NCBI GenBank assembly: GCA_963920665.1
Contig: OY987267.1
Coordinates: forward strand, 17,360,001-17,424,000
Direction: 5' to 3'
Origin: Straminergon stramineum
Lineage: Eukaryota; Streptophyta; Bryopsida; Hypnales; Calliergonaceae
DNA: 64,000 bases
Under the pieces are notes generated by a model that did no database searches, was not told where the DNA came from, and saw nothing but the letters and a program-made list of their open reading frames with translations. The translations under genes and the position numbers were made by a program. This document shows, in pieces, positions 59,989-64,000 of the stretch. How positions within the stretch are numbered: the first letter of the stretch is position 1; each line of letters opens with the position of its first letter.

Positions 59989-62267
59989 TTAACCCTTAAA
60001 GTCCCAAGGCCATTTTTCCATCAAAAGTGACTCTAAACTATCAATTTTGCTAAATTTATCCAAGAACACATAAAAAAACCTGTTTTTTTAGAATCTAACC
60101 ATAGGATCTTGTACTTCACTAGTCTCAAATCATTGGATAAAAATTTCATGAAGTTTGACTATACAAATTGGAAGATATTAGCATTCAAAGTTGGAATTTT
60201 TTTTTGAATGTTGGCTTGCAATTTCACATGATTTTAACTACCATTTATGGAAAAAATTTGCACTACAACATTTGAATTTAAAAGTTTTTGTGTTGAAGAA
60301 TTGAGGTGAAATTTTAGGAAAAAAATATGAAAAAAAACACAATTGATTTTCATTCTTTAAAAAACTATTAAGTAGAAGTAGGTCTAAGATTGAAATAAAA
60401 ACTAAATTGTTAATAGCTTTAAGATGGGATTGGAGTTACTATAATTCTAATAGTCAGATTGTTTTAGCAAGCAAACTTAACCTTGTCAAAAAAAATTTTG
60501 AAAAATTGTAAAAATTGCATTTAGAAATGGATCCTATAAGTTATTTTCTCAAGAAGATGCTTTGACTACCTGAAAAATAAGATTGTCTATAACTTTCAAT
60601 TAACAAATCCAAATGGAATGAATCAAAGCTTCCCATGTAGATAAAATTACAATCTATGAGGAAAAAAATTATTTAAAATTTATTGTTTTGTATGAGAGAA
60701 TTTCTGCCCATTGTCAGGTAGAGAAGAATTGCCTTGGGAAAACGCTAGGTTTCTAGCTGCAACTAGAATTGGCCCATGATATGAGGGATTCCATGATCAA
60801 GTGATAAAATGAACCCAAAAAATACATAAAATACCTCAAATCATCCTCATATAGTGTTTACAAGTCAAATAAAACACCAAAAATTTGATGGGAGGTTGTA
60901 GAAATTGAATATGAACTCTAAAATCCTTGGAAGAAGCATCTGATAATTGGTTGAGTGTCAATTTCGCTCCAAAACTCCAAATGAAGAGTGTGATATCTTT
61001 TTAAAAATTTGACACAAAATTCTATAACTTCTCCAAATTTCAAGTAAAAAATCATATTGTCCGCCTTCTATAACCGTTCAAAGTTTCTTCTCTTCAAATC
61101 AAAGGCAACTCCTTACTATTCTACCTCCAAGTCCATAACTTTCACTTCCTAATTTCAATTAAACATTATAAAGACTTTTTAGAAACCTAAAATAATTATC
61201 TACAAACCCTCAAAATTTCAACTCAAAATATGATACTATTTGAGTTTTATAGCTAGTCAAAATTCTCTCTCTTTAATTCATAGGCAGCTCTTTACTAATT
61301 TACTTCGCAACCCATAACTTTTTCATATTAACTCCAAACTAAGAGAATTATAGATTTTAGAAAATCTAAAAACTCAATACATACTTAGACCAAATCTTAA
61401 AAGAAAATACGTTCTCTACAAAAAGATATGAGCCCTCAAAAATTCTACCCTCAAACTCTAAGACCATTAACCGTCACACACTCCATCATATGTAACTTTC
61501 TCCTAAAAACTCCAAATGAAGTGAGTGATAGGTTTTTGGAATCACAAGAAAGAAAAGGATACACTTTCAAAATTTTATTACAAAATTCACAAAGCACAAC
61601 ACTCTATCTCTCCCTAAATTCACGGCTCTCTCCAAACTAATATGAGGAGGAAGAGAAAGGGTCTCCACCTTATCTTCCATACCTTTTACTTAAGCAAGTA
61701 GATGTCTATCCCTAAAAGGCCACATGCACTATACTTTCACTATTGATTAACTCTACTTACCCCATAACTCTATGCATATCCCTACATTGAGTCTAAGTCT
61801 TTTTTTTAAATCCAAAAGAAAGACAAAACAAACTTTGCCTTTCACTTCAAAAAAACCCGTAACTACATGATTGGAAGTTACAAAATATCTTTGTATATAA
61901 AAATAAAAAACAACTAGGATTATGGAGTTGTCTAACAAAGGTAAAAAAAATAGAGTTTCAAGAAAGCATCACTATTTTTGCTTCTCGAGACTCTATAAAA
62001 AAAACCCTCCAATTTGGCATGTTCATATATATTTTAAATAGTATGCACATTTACAATGCGAGACCGCCACAACGGATAAAAGGACTTTGTGGGCCATAAC
62101 TTTTGTTCCTAGGCATCGAAAGAAATAAAAATCATATTCCTAAAAAGTTATTGAGTTTTTCTATCTTCCAAAAAAGTTTCCTAAAATTAGGATGAATATT
62201 GAGACTATAGGAGCCTCTCCAAAATCCATTTTGTCCCCCTCGGAGACAATGGGACTTTAAAGGTTAA
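59989..62267. mobile_element. Long TTAA-flanked element (2.28 kb)
   Basis: Left end TTAACCCTTAAAGTCCC; right end GGGACTTTAAAGGTTAA, an inverted match at 16 of 17 positions. The left 200 bp resembles family A (AGGATCTTGTACTTCACTAG, GAAGATATTAGCATTCAAAG). The centre (61000-61400) holds tandem diverged units of about 190 bp. The longest frame (61428-61640, 70 codons) is not a transposase. This is the longest member seen and may derive from an ancestor with coding capacity. Confidence 0.65.
61010..61400 (+). repeat. Tandem units, about 190 bp, inside the long TTAA element
   Basis: Blocks such as AATTTCAA-TAAAAAATCATA/CAAAATATGATA, CTTTACTA or CCTTACTATT, and CCATAACTTT recur about every 190 bp. 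Confidence 0.5.
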
Positions 62268-64000
62268 TTTGACAATTTACAGACATATAATTTGTGTTTC
62301 TACCACTTGATTATTGATAATTGTATAAAATTTCATCTTACATTTATTAGCACAAACAACTCTAACTGTTTATTATATTTTAGATAAATTGATCTAGTTG
62401 AGTAGATTCGAATATGTATAGAAAGCTTTTGAATTGTTCAATTTTTGTTATGTTATAAAAGATTACATCTCTTAGCAAAGATATAAATGTAAAGTGTTAT
62501 TGAGAAATCAATTTTTGAAAGTCTTCATGTACAATTGAAAGCATAATATATGTGTTGAATACCACAACTATTACTTTTATGTAGAATATTATTATTTAAT
62601 TTCTCCAACTTGTTTTCGAAAGGTATTGTTGAGTGTATTGTAAAATCAACTTTAGGTAGTTGTAGAGTCCTTGTATTCTTATTTGAAAGTTTGAGTAGAA
62701 GTTTAAAAATAAAACTTGAAACATTTATAAAGGCTTGAAAATAAGCTTTACTTCAAAATTCAATTATGAGATCTCATTGCATCCAAGGGCAAATTTCACA
62801 CTGGGATTTTAAGAGGGTATTCTACCAAATGAACAAGTAATGCTAGAGTTCAAATTATCAAAGCTTAAATGGGGTCATGATTCAAGATTGCTATGGTATT
62901 CATTATTCTAATCAAATTGAGTGTCATCAAAAATATTCTAGTTAGGTAATTTTATATCTTCAATTGCCTACGATGAATACATAAGTTTAACATGAAAATC
63001 TAAACTAGCTTGACCTAATTTGACTTCATTATGGGCAAAACAAGATTGCACATGTCTATATTCAAAATAATTGAAGGAATTTCAAGAAAAATATGAAGTT
63101 CAAAATCATGTAAGGATTCAAGACAAAATAAGGAGCACATTCAAAATGTTGAGTGCTACCAAACTTCCAATGGAGGACATATTTCTTGAATGCACATATG
63201 GCATTGAGGTTGATGGTGTGTTATGCAATGGCATAGGCATCACCATTTGGGACATAGCTAGTCAAACTGACTATCATTCTTTTCATAAGTTGGTGATGTC
63301 AAATCTATCATGTAATGAAAGTTGTTCATTGTTCTTGCTCATGTGCAATCCCATGGAGCAATTGACTTCTTCAAAAAGAAGCGACCCATCAACATCAAAC
63401 TTGAACTTGAATCTTAGTTGAAGTTCATTGCTTCCAATACTAGGCAATCACTTTCGTTTCGTCCACATATGTCCATAGTAATGACTCATTTTGACCATTG
63501 GATGGATGATATTATATTTGCACGATGATTGGTAATGTGGTTTGGGGATTGAAATCACAATTCATTGAGGTCTTTGAGTTTGACAAAGATGAGTTTGTAT
63601 TCAAGGTGGATGATAAAGATATACATTTCATGCTCGTGGTGTGTTTGATTTCATCCTATCCCACTTGAAGTTATTGTTAGAGAGATTGCTCAAAATTATA
63701 AGGGCATGCAAGGAAGTGCAATGTTTGGTGGCATTATGGAATGTGAATAAATCAAAGCAACCGTTGTTGAAGTGGAACAAATTTTGTAAAAGAAGTGAAA
63801 TTGAATTAATGATATGGAGGATGAGCGTTCTAAACAACAAAAGGAATTTGTAGCTATATCATTAAGTGATGGAGGGTACATCATCTACAATGAAGAAGTA
63901 GGAGTGATCATCACTAATGCCCATTGCTTTTGTCACCATATCAAATGTTAGAGAATTCCTACACTAATGTGCAATTGTTGATCGTGAATGGAGATGGTTT
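62268..64000. other. Intergenic region, right edge
   Basis: AT-rich. A plus frame at 63071-63421 (116 codons) and a coding-like stretch at 63540-63640 have moderately balanced composition, but no motif I recognise and no splice structure I could join. They may be remnants of a coding mobile element or the start of something continuing to the right. Confidence 0.3.

Noticed and set aside
63071..63421. 116-codon plus frame as a gene
   Set aside because: Composition is protein-like, but no motif, splice partner or homology could be supported from sequence alone.
1..64000. CRISPR array, phage or plasmid content
   Set aside because: The genes are intron-containing nuclear plant genes, and the repeats are dispersed inverted-repeat elements without regular spacing.

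Overview
The window is nuclear DNA of a land plant. Islands of ordinary plant genes, split by GT-AG introns, sit in long AT-rich stretches packed with short inverted-repeat transposable elements. Four or five of the proteins have plastid-type N-termini, and there is a phenylalanine ammonia-lyase. Several genes are compact or intronless (CLPP3-like, MPDU1-like, TFIIB-like), and PAL has one intron beyond the classical one. This would suit a bryophyte or another seed-free plant, but I cannot fix the species from sequence alone.

Left part (1-12.6 kb): the plastid tryptophan-pathway enzyme anthranilate phosphoribosyltransferase (minus strand, C-terminus off the left edge) stands head-to-head with a seven-exon gene for a conserved plastid-type protein of unknown function (4467-7153, plus). 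A single-exon CLPP3-like plastid Clp protease subunit follows on the minus strand (8686-9627). At about 11.65-12.6 kb, a telo-box and TATA box precede a non-coding stretch with at least one well-formed C/D box snoRNA and probably a second. This reads as a snoRNA cluster gene.

Middle (12.6-31.9 kb): a repeat field with TTAA-flanked elements, then a four-exon THUMP/UPF0020 rRNA guanine-N2 methyltransferase gene (17641-20227, plus). After more repeats comes a complete three-exon PAL gene (24283-26969, minus) and an intact, intronless, divergent TFIIB gene (30958-31908, minus) in repeat-rich DNA.

Right part (31.9-64 kb): mostly decayed repeats. The exceptions are an intronless MPDU1-like PQ-loop gene (47324-48067, minus), a small gene with a twin-arginine lumen-type signal whose 3' end has been tandemly copied four times (55.2-57.3 kb, minus), and two isolated exon-like segments (43090-43256 minus, 49829-49957 plus).

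The most unusual signal is a family of elements bounded by TTAA and carrying CCCCTAAAG-type inverted termini. Five copies have both ends clear (12829-13401, 15139-15368, 15365-16288, 53345-54280, 59989-62267), a sixth is good (50238-50820), and others are decayed. TTAA on both sides is the hallmark of piggyBac-type transposition, which is not a usual component of land-plant genomes. Other non-autonomous elements with clear target duplications are a canonical 81-bp Stowaway, a 123-bp CACTA foldback with TAG duplication, a three-copy family with TA duplication and AGGTAG/AGGTGG ends, and a two-copy family with TA duplication and GTGAAATTAG ends. I found no intact transposase, CRISPR array or tRNA.
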